A DNA stretch of 64,000 bases from Streptomyces cinnamoneus (GTDB lineage Bacteria; Actinomycetota; Actinomycetes; Streptomycetales; Streptomycetaceae): NCBI RefSeq assembly GCF_014650495.1, contig NZ_BMVB01000005.1, forward strand, positions 310,001 through 374,000. Reading direction: 5' to 3'. The position numbers and the translations under genes are program-made. A model generated the notes under the pieces. It was not told the DNA's origin, ran no database searches, and worked only from the letters and a program-made list of their open reading frames with translations. Positions 32,477-40,132 of the stretch are shown here, piece after piece. The stretch's first letter is position 1; every line of letters starts with the position of its first letter.

Positions 32477-33241
32477 ATGATCCCTTCGCCCCGCGCATGG
32501 ACGCTTGAACAAAACGATCGCCGGCTCGTCTTCTCCACCGGTGCCGAGGCGACGCTGTTCGCCGAATCCGGTGGGGCCGGCGTCGCCCGCCACCACCACC
32601 CGGTGTGGAAGGTGGTGCTGCCGGTCGGCGGTCACGTCCGGATCGGGCGGGAGGGCCACCCGCCGCTCGCCGCGGCCGGCCTGGTCGTACCGCCCCAACT
32701 CACCCATACCTGCGCAGTGACGTCCCCGTACGCCGCCCTGTTCATCGACCCTTGGCACCTGCGCGCCGGCACAGGGCTCGTACGGCTCGACGCCGACGCG
32801 GTACGACGCCTGCTCGCTGCGCTCGGGCCGAGTGACGCCGACGGGCTCGGCGCGGCCGCCGGCGACCTGACGGCGGCCTGCAGCGAACTGATCGCTCTCA
32901 CCGGAGCCGCGCCCGCGTCCCGCCTTGACGAGAGGGTGGCTCACGCCGTACGGACAGCCGCCCTTCCCGGACCTGACGGCTCGATCAGCGAGCTGGCCGC
33001 CGAGGTCGGCCTGTCGCCGTCACGGCTACGGGCCCTGGTCCGCGAGTCGGTGGGGGTCCCCCTCGTCCGGCTACGGCAGTGGGGACGCCTGCGGAACGCG
33101 GTCGCCGGCCTGCCCCACGCGTCGGTGGCCTCGGCGGCGGCCGCCGCAGGCTTCGCCGACCAGGCCCACCTGACCCGCACGTCCCGCACCCTCCTCGGCC
33201 GCACACCTGCCTCCCTGGGCCGCGCTTCGTGCGGAACGTGA
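32477..33241 (+). CDS. AraC-family regulator
   Basis: 254 residues from ATG 32477. The N-terminal cupin 'RLVFSTGAEATLFAESGGAGVARHHHPVWKVVLPVGGHVRIG' is followed by 'GLVVPPQLTHTCAV'. The C-terminal double HTH carries 'SISELAAEVGLSPSRLRALVRESVGVPLVRLRQWGRLRNAV' and 'SVASAAAAAGFADQAHLTRTSRTLLGRTPASL'. The second HTH ends in the G-x-T-P signature. Divergent from DoxX, its likely target. The start codons of the two genes are 6 bp apart. Confidence 0.88.
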   Translation: MIPSPRAWTLEQNDRRLVFSTGAEATLFAESGGAGVARHHHPVWKVVLPVGGHVRIGREGHPPLAAAGLVVPPQLTHTCAVTSPYAALFIDPWHLRAGTGLVRLDADAVRRLLAALGPSDADGLGAAAGDLTAACSELIALTGAAPASRLDERVAHAVRTAALPGPDGSISELAAEVGLSPSRLRALVRESVGVPLVRLRQWGRLRNAVAGLPHASVASAAAAAGFADQAHLTRTSRTLLGRTPASLGRASCGT

Positions 33242-33267
33242 GCCAAGTTGCGTACGCGCGTGGCGAC

Positions 33268-33281
33268 TTTCGTCGACGAAA
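33268..33281. promoter_or_regulatory. perfect 14-bp palindrome upstream of the ThrRS leader
   Basis: TTTCGTC-GACGAAA lies 27 bp after the AraC stop and 42 bp before the leader peptide start; an operator or part of the preceding terminator. Confidence 0.4.
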
Positions 33282-33310
33282 AAGACCGAGCAGGCATCGC
33301 CACGGCCTGC

Positions 33311-33316
33311 TAATGT
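33311..33316 (+). promoter_or_regulatory. candidate -10 for a leaderless leader-peptide transcript
   Basis: TAATGT, placed so that transcription would begin at about 33323-33324, the A of the leader ATG. No convincing -35 was found. Confidence 0.4.
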
Positions 33317-33323
33317 CCCCGGC

Positions 33324-33374
33324 ATGAAGCGCGCTGCCATGACGACGACGCCGGAGAGTGTCCCGGCGCGCTGA
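33324..33374 (+). CDS. threonine leader peptide (attenuator), 16 aa
   Basis: ATG 33324 to TGA 33372-33374 encodes M-K-R-A-A-M-T-T-T-P-E-S-V-P-A-R. Three successive ACG threonine codons (33342-33350) precede a hairpin at 33349-33368 and a long terminator-like hairpin at 33388-33421, and the next gene is a threonyl-tRNA synthetase. This is the layout of ribosome-mediated attenuation: scarcity of Thr-tRNA would stall the ribosome on the Thr codons and allow readthrough. It has no ribosome binding site, but a -10-like TAATGT sits at leaderless distance. Confidence 0.7.
   Translation: MKRAAMTTTPESVPAR
33349..33368 (+). promoter_or_regulatory. attenuator segments 1:2 (pause/anti-antiterminator hairpin)
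   Basis: CGCCGG (33349-33354) pairs with CCGGCG (33363-33368), overlapping the last Thr codon. A ribosome stalled on the Thr codons would cover segment 1. Segment 2 (TCCCGG, 33361-33366) can instead pair with CCGGGG (33396-33401) of the downstream stem, giving an antiterminator. Confidence 0.55.
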
Positions 33375-33387
33375 CAGATGTCTCAGT

Positions 33388-33421
33388 CCGAAGCCCCGGG
33401 GCGAGTGCCCCGGGGCTTCGG
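33388..33421 (+). terminator. attenuator terminator hairpin before ThrRS
   Basis: CCGAAGCCCCGGGGC and GCCCCGGGGCTTCGG form a perfect 15-bp stem with a GAGT loop, 13 nt after the leader stop codon and 39 nt before the ThrRS start. Confidence 0.75.
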
Positions 33422-33459
33422 CTTGTGGTCACTCGCCCGATGTCCACGAGGAGACCGCC

Positions 33460-34686
33460 ATGCACGACCACCGCAAACTCGGCCGCGAACTGAACCTGTT
33501 CGACACCGACCCGCTGCTGGGCGCCGGACTGCCGTACTGGCTGCCCGACGGCGCGACCATACGGCACGTCCTGGAGGAGTACGTCCGCGCCGCGGAACGG
33601 CGGGCGGGCTACCGGCACGTGTACTCCCCGGTGCTCGGCAAACGGGAGCTGTACGAGCTCTCGGGGCACTGGGCGCACTACAGCGACGACATGTTCCCCC
33701 CGATGGACCTCGGCGGTGAGCAGGTCGTACTGCGGCCGAGCCTCTGTCCGCACCACGCGGTCATCTACCGCTCCCGCTCCCACAGCTACCGCGAACTGCC
33801 CCTGCGCATGGCCGAGCTCGGCGGCATGTACCGCTCGGAACTCTCGGGCGTACTCGGCGGGCTGACCCGGGTCCGAGCCATCCACCTGAACGACGCGCAC
33901 ATCTTCTGCACCCTGGACCAGGTCGCCGAGGAGGCACAGGGGGCACTGGAGATGATCCGCCGAGCGTACGAGGCGCTGGGCATCACCCCGACCCGCTACC
34001 GGCTCTCCCTCCCGGGCCCCGGGGGGAAGTACGTCGCCGCCCCCGAGAAGTGGCAGCGGTCCACCGCCCTGCTGACCGACGTCCTCGACCGCTCGGGCCT
34101 TCCCTACGAGGCGGCCGAGGGAGAGGCCGCCTTCTACGGCCCCAAGATCGACGTCCAGGTCACCGACAGCGCCGGCCGGGAGTCCACCCTGTCCACCGTC
34201 CAGGTCGACTTCCACCAGCCCGAGCAGTTCGACCTGCACTACATCGGCGCGGACGGCGCCAAACACCGCCCGGTCATGGTCCACCGCAGCATCATCGGCA
34301 GCGTCGAACGAGCCGTCGCCCACCTCATCGAGCAGCACGGCGGAGCTTTCCCCGCCTGGCTCGCCCCCAGCCAGCTGGCGATCCTCCCGATCTCCGACGC
34401 CGAGCTGCCGAACGCCGCAGCGCTCGCCCGACGATGCACCGCCCTCGGGCTGCGTGCCGACGTCGCCGGCCCGGAACGCGGCAGCCTCGGCGCCCGCATC
34501 CGGGAGGCCCGGCTGGTTCCCTACCAGGCCGTCATCGGCGCCAAGGAAGCAGCCGACGACCACGTCGCACTGCGGCTGCGTGACGGGCGCCGGCTCGCGC
34601 CGCAACCGGCGGACGACGTCCTCGCCCGCATCGGTGCCCTCGTCGCTGCCCACAGCACCGACCTGTGGGACGGCGACGCCTCGTAG
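33460..34686 (+). CDS. thrS: truncated threonyl-tRNA synthetase (catalytic and anticodon-binding domains only)
   Basis: 408 residues from ATG 33460 with GAGGAGA upstream. The class II catalytic core is complete: motif 1 region 'YVRAAERRAGYRHVYSPVLGK', motif 2 'LPLRMAELGGMYRSELSGVLGGLTRVRA', and motif 3 'RPVMVHRSIIGSVERAVAHLI'. The zinc ligands that read threonine are kept (Cys96, His147, His275, spaced as in bacterial ThrRS), and an anticodon-binding domain follows ('LAILPISDAELPNAAALARR'). The TGS and editing domains of full-length ThrRS (about 640 aa) are absent, so mischarged Ser-tRNA(Thr) could not be cleared. As a probable second copy behind a Thr attenuator, it may be an inducible or inhibitor-resistant isoform. 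thrS is used as a family name only. Confidence 0.88.
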   Translation: MHDHRKLGRELNLFDTDPLLGAGLPYWLPDGATIRHVLEEYVRAAERRAGYRHVYSPVLGKRELYELSGHWAHYSDDMFPPMDLGGEQVVLRPSLCPHHAVIYRSRSHSYRELPLRMAELGGMYRSELSGVLGGLTRVRAIHLNDAHIFCTLDQVAEEAQGALEMIRRAYEALGITPTRYRLSLPGPGGKYVAAPEKWQRSTALLTDVLDRSGLPYEAAEGEAAFYGPKIDVQVTDSAGRESTLSTVQVDFHQPEQFDLHYIGADGAKHRPVMVHRSIIGSVERAVAHLIEQHGGAFPAWLAPSQLAILPISDAELPNAAALARRCTALGLRADVAGPERGSLGARIREARLVPYQAVIGAKEAADDHVALRLRDGRRLAPQPADDVLARIGALVAAHSTDLWDGDAS

Positions 34687-34718
34687 GCCCCTCGTCCGTT
34701 GAGCTCACGGCTCGGAGA

Positions 34719-34759
34719 GGGGGCGGGGTCAGGCCGACGCCCGGCCTGGCCCTGCCCCC
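34719..34759. terminator. terminator hairpin between convergent genes
   Basis: The 18-nt arms 34719-34736 and 34742-34759 pair at 16 positions, after the ThrRS stop and facing the gene at 34782. Confidence 0.75.
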
Positions 34760-34781
34760 GTGCCGGGGCCCGTCCGCCCGC

Positions 34782-35489
34782 CTACTTCACCGCGGCGCTC
34801 GCCAGTACCGCGTCCACCTCCTGCTGCCCGGGCGTCCCCGCGGACTGGGCGAGGCCGAGGAGGAACGCCGAGGCGGTGGGGCGTGCTGCGATGACGGTCA
34901 TGCGGAGGTGGGCCGTTCCCTGCTTGCCCGCGTCCACCGTCAGGGTCACGGTGTGGGCGGGACGGTCGCTCACGGTGGTCTCGCGGGACTCCTCAAGCGT
35001 CGTCCTGCTGTCCGGGTAGAAGAACTCCGCATTCGACCGGGCCGCGCGCTCCGTCTGCCGCTTCAGCTCGGACTGCGGTACGGGGCCGCCCCGCCCGGCG
35101 AGCACGACGCCGCTTCCGTGGCCGTCCCCGTCGCCGTCGGGGGCCGTACCGGAGTCCTTGTCGCCGCCCTTCGTCGTGATCGACGAGGTGAAGGCCCCAA
35201 TCAGCCCCTTCTTCTCGTCGTGCTCCCAGCCCTTGGGTACCGCGTAGGAGAGACCGGCCGTGCTGTCCGTCACGCGCGGCCGGCCCGCCAGCGGGGAACC
35301 GTCGTCGCGCAGCAGCCACCACGCCGTGGCGGTGCCGCCGGCCAGCGCGAGGACCAGCGCCGCGACCACACCGGTCACCGCCGCCCGGCGGTTGCGCGGG
35401 CGCCCGGCCGGAGGCACCGGGGGCACGGGCAGGTGGCCGGGGTACGGGGGGTAGGACGGCGGCGGGACGGCAAGGGGTGGCGTGGTCAT
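34782..35489 (-). CDS. single-pass membrane protein with proline-rich N-terminus
   Basis: 235 residues from ATG 35489. A cytoplasmic Pro/Tyr-rich N-terminus ('PPPSYPPYPGHLPVPPVPPAG') precedes a basic stretch and one transmembrane helix ('AAVTGVVAALVLALAGGTATAWWLL'). The extracytoplasmic domain has 'GLSYAVPKGWEHDEKKGLIG', 'ARSNAEFFYPDSRTTLEESR' and 'PAHTVTLTVDAGKQGTAHLR'. This beta-rich layout, beginning with a Y-x-V-P-x-G-W motif, recalls PsbP/LpqN-type extracellular domains of actinobacterial membrane proteins, whose role is mostly unknown. No neighbours point to a function. Confidence 0.7.
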   Translation of the reverse strand: MTTPPLAVPPPSYPPYPGHLPVPPVPPAGRPRNRRAAVTGVVAALVLALAGGTATAWWLLRDDGSPLAGRPRVTDSTAGLSYAVPKGWEHDEKKGLIGAFTSSITTKGGDKDSGTAPDGDGDGHGSGVVLAGRGGPVPQSELKRQTERAARSNAEFFYPDSRTTLEESRETTVSDRPAHTVTLTVDAGKQGTAHLRMTVIAARPTASAFLLGLAQSAGTPGQQEVDAVLASAAVK

Positions 35490-35565
35490 GGCCCCAGCCT
35501 CCCCGTTCGCCCTTGCTGCGCCCTGAGTGCTCCTACTCAGTCCCCTACTCAGTACGCCGTGACCG

Positions 35566-36531
35566 CTACTCAGGTTCTGTGCCGTCGTCTCTGTGCCCGC
35601 GCCAGGCCGCGGCCGGGCGCGACTGGTACAAGGTGGCGTAGTAGTAGCCCGTCGTCTCCAGGCCGGTGGGGTCCAGGCCCGCGGCGCGCACCCTGGCCAG
35701 GACCCTTTGCTGCTCGTCGGCGTCGGTGAAGCGACGCTGCCGGTGGGGCCGGGCGGCCGCCCTGGTGACCAGGCCGTGTCTTCGCAAGGCGTCCGCGACC
35801 GGCCGGTAGTCGACGGGGCGCACAGCGAACGCGGCCACCCAGGCACGTCCTCGGGCCGGTGCGCAGACGGCGTCAAAGGTGCGGGGGCCGATGTAGCTCA
35901 GGCCGCCGGTGACGGTGACCAGGCTCGCTGATGCGAGCGCGTCGGTCAGGGACGCGCCGACGGGCGTCGTCTCCAGGTTCGCGGCGAAGGCCGCGTCCAG
36001 CAGGCCGACCGCCGCCGCGTAGGCGACGGCCCGGGGCGAGGCGTCGATGCCGACGATCCGTACCGCGTCCGCGCGACGGCGCTCGGCGTAGAACTCCTTG
36101 TCCATGGCGATCAGTTCGCTCAGGGACAGACCGGTCGTGCCGGAGCCGGTGTAGCGGTCGTAGAGGTCCTGCAGGGTGAGGTCGTGGTTGATGAGGGCGG
36201 CGTTGATGCCGTAGGAGCAGCACAGGTCCACCACCGTGACCGGCCCGCCGGCGGGCTCGGCGCGGATCCGGTCGGCCAGGATGTCCCGGAAGACCGGCTG
36301 GGCGTGGTGGGGGACCTGATAGTGCAGCGGCGCCAGCCGGGCGAAGTAGGCGCGCGGGTCGGCCCGACGGTAGACGTCGTCGAAGCTGCTCTTGCCCCAG
36401 CGGCTCGATGCGTCGTCGGCGCCGGCGTCCTCGACACCCGCGCCGTCGGCATCCGCGTCGTCGGCACCCGCGTCCTGGGCACCCGCGCCGTCGGCACCCG
36501 CCTCGTCAGGGCCCGCGTCGTCGTTCTCCAT
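35566..36531 (-). CDS. SAM-methyltransferase-like protein with acidic repeat N-terminus
   Basis: 321 residues from ATG 36531. Residues 1-42 are an acidic low-complexity tract built on repeats of G-A-[DEQ]-[DG]-A ('GADGAGAQDAGADDADADGA'), encoded by 15-bp DNA repeats. The globular part reads 'VTVVDLCCSYGINAALIN' (a modified motif I where D-x-G-x-G-x-G becomes D-L-C-C-S-Y-G), 'RIVGIDASPRAVAYA' and 'DALASASLVTVTGGLSYIG', a Rossmann methyltransferase fold. The changed glycine motif is seen in a Streptomyces subfamily of unknown substrate. It lies 108 bp downstream of the ferredoxin gene on the same strand and may belong with the P450/ferredoxin pair. Confidence 0.7.
   Translation of the reverse strand: MENDDAGPDEAGADGAGAQDAGADDADADGAGVEDAGADDASSRWGKSSFDDVYRRADPRAYFARLAPLHYQVPHHAQPVFRDILADRIRAEPAGGPVTVVDLCCSYGINAALINHDLTLQDLYDRYTGSGTTGLSLSELIAMDKEFYAERRRADAVRIVGIDASPRAVAYAAAVGLLDAAFAANLETTPVGASLTDALASASLVTVTGGLSYIGPRTFDAVCAPARGRAWVAAFAVRPVDYRPVADALRRHGLVTRAAARPHRQRRFTDADEQQRVLARVRAAGLDPTGLETTGYYYATLYQSRPAAAWRGHRDDGTEPE
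36400..36530. repeat. 15-bp coding repeats in the methyltransferase N-terminus
   Basis: Units such as GCGCCGTCGGCACCC recur about seven times with variation. Confidence 0.65.
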
Positions 36532-36639
36532 GCCTCACCTCTCCGATCGCCCGGCAGGAAGACTCCTTCCCCGTACCCGTGGGGCAGGACGCTCACCCTC
36601 GTGGGTGTTGCTTTCCGCCGGGCGGCCGGAGCGCCGCGG

Positions 36640-36831
36640 TCAGGTGATGCTGATGACCGCCGTCGGGCACCCCTCGGCGGCCTTCTCCACCGCCGCGCGC
36701 TGCTCGTCGCCGGGGGTGGCGTCGAGCAGGATCACCGTGCCGTCCTCGTCGTCCTGGTCGAAGACGTCGGGCGCGAAGCGCACACAGGTGCCCGCGCCGC
36801 AGCAGAGGTCCTTGTCGATCTCGATCCGCAT
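36640..36831 (-). CDS. [3Fe-4S] ferredoxin, P450 partner
   Basis: 63 residues from ATG 36831 (GTG 36840 is an alternative). 'IEIDKDLCCGAGTCVRFAPDVFDQDDEDGTV' and the C-terminal 'AVEKAAEGCPTAVISI' give the cluster ligands Cys10, Cys16 and Cys55 (C-x5-C-xn-C-P), with Cys11 in place of a fourth ligand position, as in Streptomyces P450 ferredoxins of the SoyB/Fdx type. It starts about 14 bp after the P450 stop, so it is co-transcribed and should deliver electrons to that enzyme. Confidence 0.9.
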   Translation of the reverse strand: MRIEIDKDLCCGAGTCVRFAPDVFDQDDEDGTVILLDATPGDEQRAAVEKAAEGCPTAVISIT

Positions 36832-36844
36832 GGGGGCCACCGCC

Positions 36845-38062
36845 TCACCACCGCACCGGCAGTCCGAGGACGCCGTACGTGACCATCATCTCCCGGGTAC
36901 CGATCTCCTCCGGCGGAACGGCGAGCTCCAGCCGGGGGAAGCGGCGCAGCAGCGACTCGTAGCCGACGGCCAGCTCCAGGCGGGCCAGGTGGTGGCCCAT
37001 GCACTGGTGGGGACCGCTGCCGAAGGCGACGTGACGCGTCACACCGCGCCGGATGTCGAAGGTGTCGGGGTCGTCGAAGCCGAGCGGGTCACGGTTGGCG
37101 GCGGGCAGCGACACCGCGACGACCTCGCCCTTGCGGATGGACAGCCCCTCGAACGCGAAGTCCTCGGCGGCGACGCGCAGCGGACCGACCTGCACCACGC
37201 TGAGGTAGCGCAGCAGCTCTTCGACGGCGTCGTCGATCAGGGACCAGTCGCCGCGCAGGTCGGCCAGCTGGTCGGGGTGGCGCAGCAGGGTGTAGGTGCC
37301 CAGCGCCAGCATGTTGGTGGTGGTCTCCAGCCCGGCGATGAGCAGGACGATCGTGATGCCGAGCAGCTCTTCGTCGGTCAGGTCCGTCTCGGCGGTGAGT
37401 CTGCCGAGGACGTCGGGGCCCTGGTCCTTGCGTGCGGCGACGATCAGGGCGTTCAGCATGGCGCCGAGGCCCATCAGCGACTGGTTCATCTCCTCCTTGC
37501 TGGTGGAGAGGCTGAAGAGGACGTCGACGTGACGCCCGAACTCCGCCCGGTCCTCCTCCGGCAGGCCGAGCAGCTCCGATGTGACCAGCGTGGGAAGCGG
37601 CTTGGCGAAGGCCGTCACCAGGTCGACGGGCCCGCCCGCGCTCTCCATCCCGTCCAGCAGGCGGTCCGTCATTTCCTGGATGCGCGGCCGGAGCTCCCGT
37701 ACCCGCCGGACGGTGAAGTGCTTGCTCAGCAAGCGGCGGTAGCGGGTGTGCTGCGGCGGGTCCATGTTGACGAACATGCCCGTGGGCAGTGCGTCGGGGC
37801 TCAGCTGGTTGCTGATCTCCTTCACCGGGTCGCGCTTCCCTTCCGGCAGGGAGCTGAACCGGGTGTCGCCCAGGACGGCCCGTGCGGTCTGCAGGCCGGT
37901 GACCAGCCAGCCGATGTGCCCGCCGGGGTAGAGCAGCGGGGTCATCGGGCCTTCCTCGCGTGCCTGCGCGAAGGGGGCGGGTGGGTCGAAGGGGCAGCCC
38001 GAGGGGCGTGCCGTGGGGAAGGGCCGCGGTAAGTGCTGTTCGGCTTCTTGCGATTGCGTCAT
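36845..38062 (-). CDS. cytochrome P450
   Basis: 405 residues from ATG 38062. Landmarks are complete: 'NMDPPQHTRYRRLLSKHFT' (C helix), the I-helix 'AGLETTTN' (243-250, with Glu in the acid-alcohol pair), the K-helix E-x-x-R in 'EELLRY' (282-285), and heme binding 'FGSGPHQCMG' with Cys354 as axial ligand. It is of bacterial class I type, like the CYP105/CYP107-related enzymes of Streptomyces. It forms an operon with the ferredoxin and possibly the methyltransferase. The longer in-frame start at 38131 was rejected because its N-terminus is not family-like. Substrate unknown. Confidence 0.92.
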   Translation of the reverse strand: MTQSQEAEQHLPRPFPTARPSGCPFDPPAPFAQAREEGPMTPLLYPGGHIGWLVTGLQTARAVLGDTRFSSLPEGKRDPVKEISNQLSPDALPTGMFVNMDPPQHTRYRRLLSKHFTVRRVRELRPRIQEMTDRLLDGMESAGGPVDLVTAFAKPLPTLVTSELLGLPEEDRAEFGRHVDVLFSLSTSKEEMNQSLMGLGAMLNALIVAARKDQGPDVLGRLTAETDLTDEELLGITIVLLIAGLETTTNMLALGTYTLLRHPDQLADLRGDWSLIDDAVEELLRYLSVVQVGPLRVAAEDFAFEGLSIRKGEVVAVSLPAANRDPLGFDDPDTFDIRRGVTRHVAFGSGPHQCMGHHLARLELAVGYESLLRRFPRLELAVPPEEIGTREMMVTYGVLGLPVRW

Positions 38063-38521
38063 GAACCGTGGGACCTCTTCGTCAGAGGAAAATGCGGGGG
38101 AAAGGGCTGTAACGTCCCAGAACCCTCCCACGCGCGTCCCTAGGGTTCTCCTTAGTGATGTGGCTCACCGGCTCCGCGGGAAGGAGCCTCCGGCTGCCGG
38201 GTGTCGTTGTGAGCTCGCTCTCAGTTTGGCCCGGTGGTGCGGGGCGGTCGGACGGGTGGCGGGGGCGTCGGCACACACACCCACACATCTCATCGTTTTG
38301 TCATCACGGCGACGTGGGGCGACCCCCTGTGATCCAACTCGCCGATTCCATGGGGCGCCACGCTCCGGCCGGGGCTCGCGCTCCGGCCGTCCGCAGACGC
38401 CTGAGCAGGTAGGCTCCGCCGCTGGGCGCCCCTCTGTTGGCGGGGGCCCGAGCGGGCGGCCCGCAGGGAAAAACACCGGGCCTGTGTGCACTCCGGTGAC
38501 CAGAGATGTCAGGCTGTGCTC
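38063..38521. other. 459-bp divergent intergenic region
   Basis: It must hold the promoters of the P450 operon and of the cyclophilin gene. No clear operator was found, only GC-rich sequence with a TGTTGTGAGC-like patch. Confidence 0.4.
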
Positions 38522-39010
38522 ATGAGCAATGTGTTCTTCGACATCACCATCAACGACGAGCCCGCCGGCCGGATCGTCTTCAAGCTGTACGACGACGTGG
38601 TCCCCAAGACCGCCCAGAACTTCCGTGAGCTCGCCACGGGCCAGCACGGCTTCGGCTACGAGGGCTCCAGCTTCCACCGCGTGATCCCGGCCTTCATGCT
38701 CCAGGGCGGCGACTTCACCCGCGGCGACGGCACCGGCGGCAAGAGCATCTACGGCGCGAAGTTCGCGGACGAGAACTTCCAGCTCAAGCACACCAAGCCG
38801 GGCCTGCTCTCCATGGCCAACGCGGGCCCGAACACCAACGGCTCGCAGTTCTTCATCACCACCATCGTCACCGACTGGCTGGACGGCAAGCACGTCGTCT
38901 TCGGCGAGGTCGTCGAGGGCATGGACCTCGTGAAGAAGATCGAGGCCCTGGGCTCGCGCAGCGGCGCCACGTCGGCCAAGATCACGATCGCGAAGTCCGG
39001 CACGGTCTGA
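38522..39010 (+). CDS. peptidyl-prolyl cis-trans isomerase, cyclophilin type
   Basis: 162 residues from ATG 38522. '[24 protein letters not shown]', '[28 protein letters not shown]' (Arg and Phe/Met/Gln of the active site), '[21 protein letters not shown]' and '[17 protein letters not shown]' are the cyclophilin A motifs, including the FHR and GSQFFIT signatures. The protein has no signal peptide, so it is the cytoplasmic isomerase that assists protein folding at proline bonds. A strong terminator follows. Probably a core gene. Confidence 0.95.
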   Translation: MSNVFFDITINDEPAGRIVFKLYDDVVPKTAQNFRELATGQHGFGYEGSSFHRVIPAFMLQGGDFTRGDGTGGKSIYGAKFADENFQLKHTKPGLLSMANAGPNTNGSQFFITTIVTDWLDGKHVVFGEVVEGMDLVKKIEALGSRSGATSAKITIAKSGTV

Positions 39011-39038
39011 GCCTGAGGCCCAGCACCGCGTCAGCGAC

Positions 39039-39084
39039 CGAGGCCCGGATCCCCGCCCACTCAGGGTGAGGGAGCCGGGCCTCG
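39039..39084. terminator. terminator after cyclophilin gene
   Basis: CGAGGCCCGG and CCGGGCCTCG form a 10-bp perfect stem enclosing further partial pairing. Confidence 0.7.
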
Positions 39085-39087
39085 CGC

Positions 39088-39137
39088 CGTTCCACGGACG
39101 CCGTTCACCGGACGGCGTTCCACGGACGGCGTTCAGG
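39088..39137. repeat. 14-bp tandem repeat
   Basis: CGTTCCACGGACGC, CGTTCACCGGACGG, CGTTCCACGGACGG and a partial fourth unit lie between the terminator and the MBL gene stop. Confidence 0.75.
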
Positions 39138-39155
39138 CTGCGGCCGTCCCGGCCC

Positions 39156-40073
39156 TCATGCGTCGACGGGCTCCCACGTCGCCCCCTCCCCCGCAGCCCC
39201 GTGCACGACGCGGCCGAACACGACGTCCGCGAAGTGCATGCCGTACCCGACCGTGTCGGGGCGGGCCATCTCCTCGACCAGGCGACGCCGGAAGGCCGTG
39301 GACTGTTCCGTGTCGTGGTCGACGGTCGCCGCCCATTCGGGGTGGCCTATCTGGACCGGCGAGTGCAGGGCGTCGCCGAAGGCGATCAGGCGACGGCCGC
39401 CACCGGTGATGACGTAGGCGGCATGGCCCGCCGTGTGACCGGGGGTGAGCATGACGTGGACGCCGGGGAAGATCTCGTCGCCGTCGGTCACCGTACGCAC
39501 CCGGGGCTCCAGGGCCGCGAGGATCTCCTCGTTCGTGCCGTGCTCCTTTGCGAGGTGACGGTGCGTCCACTCGGGCTCGGAGATGAGGTAGTCGGCCGAG
39601 GTGAAGGCGGGCCCGTCCGTGCCCGGGGCGGGGTGGTAGGCCCAGCCGAGGTGGTCCGTGTGGAGGTGGGTGAAGGCCACGGCCTCGATGGAGCCCGGGT
39701 CGCGGCCGATGGCGGCCAGGCTGTCGAGCAGTGCGCCGCCCTCGATGGCGCCGACGGCGTTGCCCGGCTCGGCCGGGACGGACAGCGGGCCGACGCCCGC
39801 GTCGATGAGCAAGGCCCGGTCTCCGTGCTCGACCAGCAGTCCGCCGGCGCTCGCGACCAGGTGGCCGGTCTCGTCGAGGTATGCGGCGTGCTCCGCCCAC
39901 ACCTCGTCGGTCGTCGCGGGCAGCCAGCCGCGCGGGGTGAGCCGGACGGCGCCGTCGGGCACGTAGGTGACCTTCACCTCGCCGAGCTGCAGCGAGCGGA
40001 TGCCGGCCGGCCGCCGCAGCCGGAGCTGCTCGTCCCGCAGCTGCTCGTCGTCAATGCGCTGGGAGTTGCTCAT
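39156..40073 (-). CDS. metallo-beta-lactamase-fold hydrolase
   Basis: 305 residues from ATG 40073. The dinuclear metal site is intact: 'AVAFTHLHTDHLGWAY' (H-x-H-x-D-H), 'MLTPGHTAGHAAYV' (third His), 'IAFGDALHSPVQ' (bridging Asp) and a late 'GYGMHFADVVFG' (last His). This is the N-acyl-homoserine-lactonase/quorum-quenching-like branch ('LLIDAGVGPL'), but substrate cannot be assigned. The N-terminus has a small 'D-E-Q-L-R' repeat. Divergent from a MarR regulator with a perfect palindromic operator between, so it is probably derepressed by a MarR ligand. Confidence 0.9.
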   Translation of the reverse strand: MSNSQRIDDEQLRDEQLRLRRPAGIRSLQLGEVKVTYVPDGAVRLTPRGWLPATTDEVWAEHAAYLDETGHLVASAGGLLVEHGDRALLIDAGVGPLSVPAEPGNAVGAIEGGALLDSLAAIGRDPGSIEAVAFTHLHTDHLGWAYHPAPGTDGPAFTSADYLISEPEWTHRHLAKEHGTNEEILAALEPRVRTVTDGDEIFPGVHVMLTPGHTAGHAAYVITGGGRRLIAFGDALHSPVQIGHPEWAATVDHDTEQSTAFRRRLVEEMARPDTVGYGMHFADVVFGRVVHGAAGEGATWEPVDA

Positions 40074-40132
40074 GTCCCGTCCCTTGGTGAAGTGATCGGC
40101 CGATCGACCATCGGCTGATCGTCAGCATAAGC

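Noticed and set aside
36640-38062. A conservon (cvn) cluster, which also ends in a P450 and ferredoxin-like gene
   Set aside because: No histidine-kinase-like, roadblock, DUF742 or small GTPase genes are adjacent.
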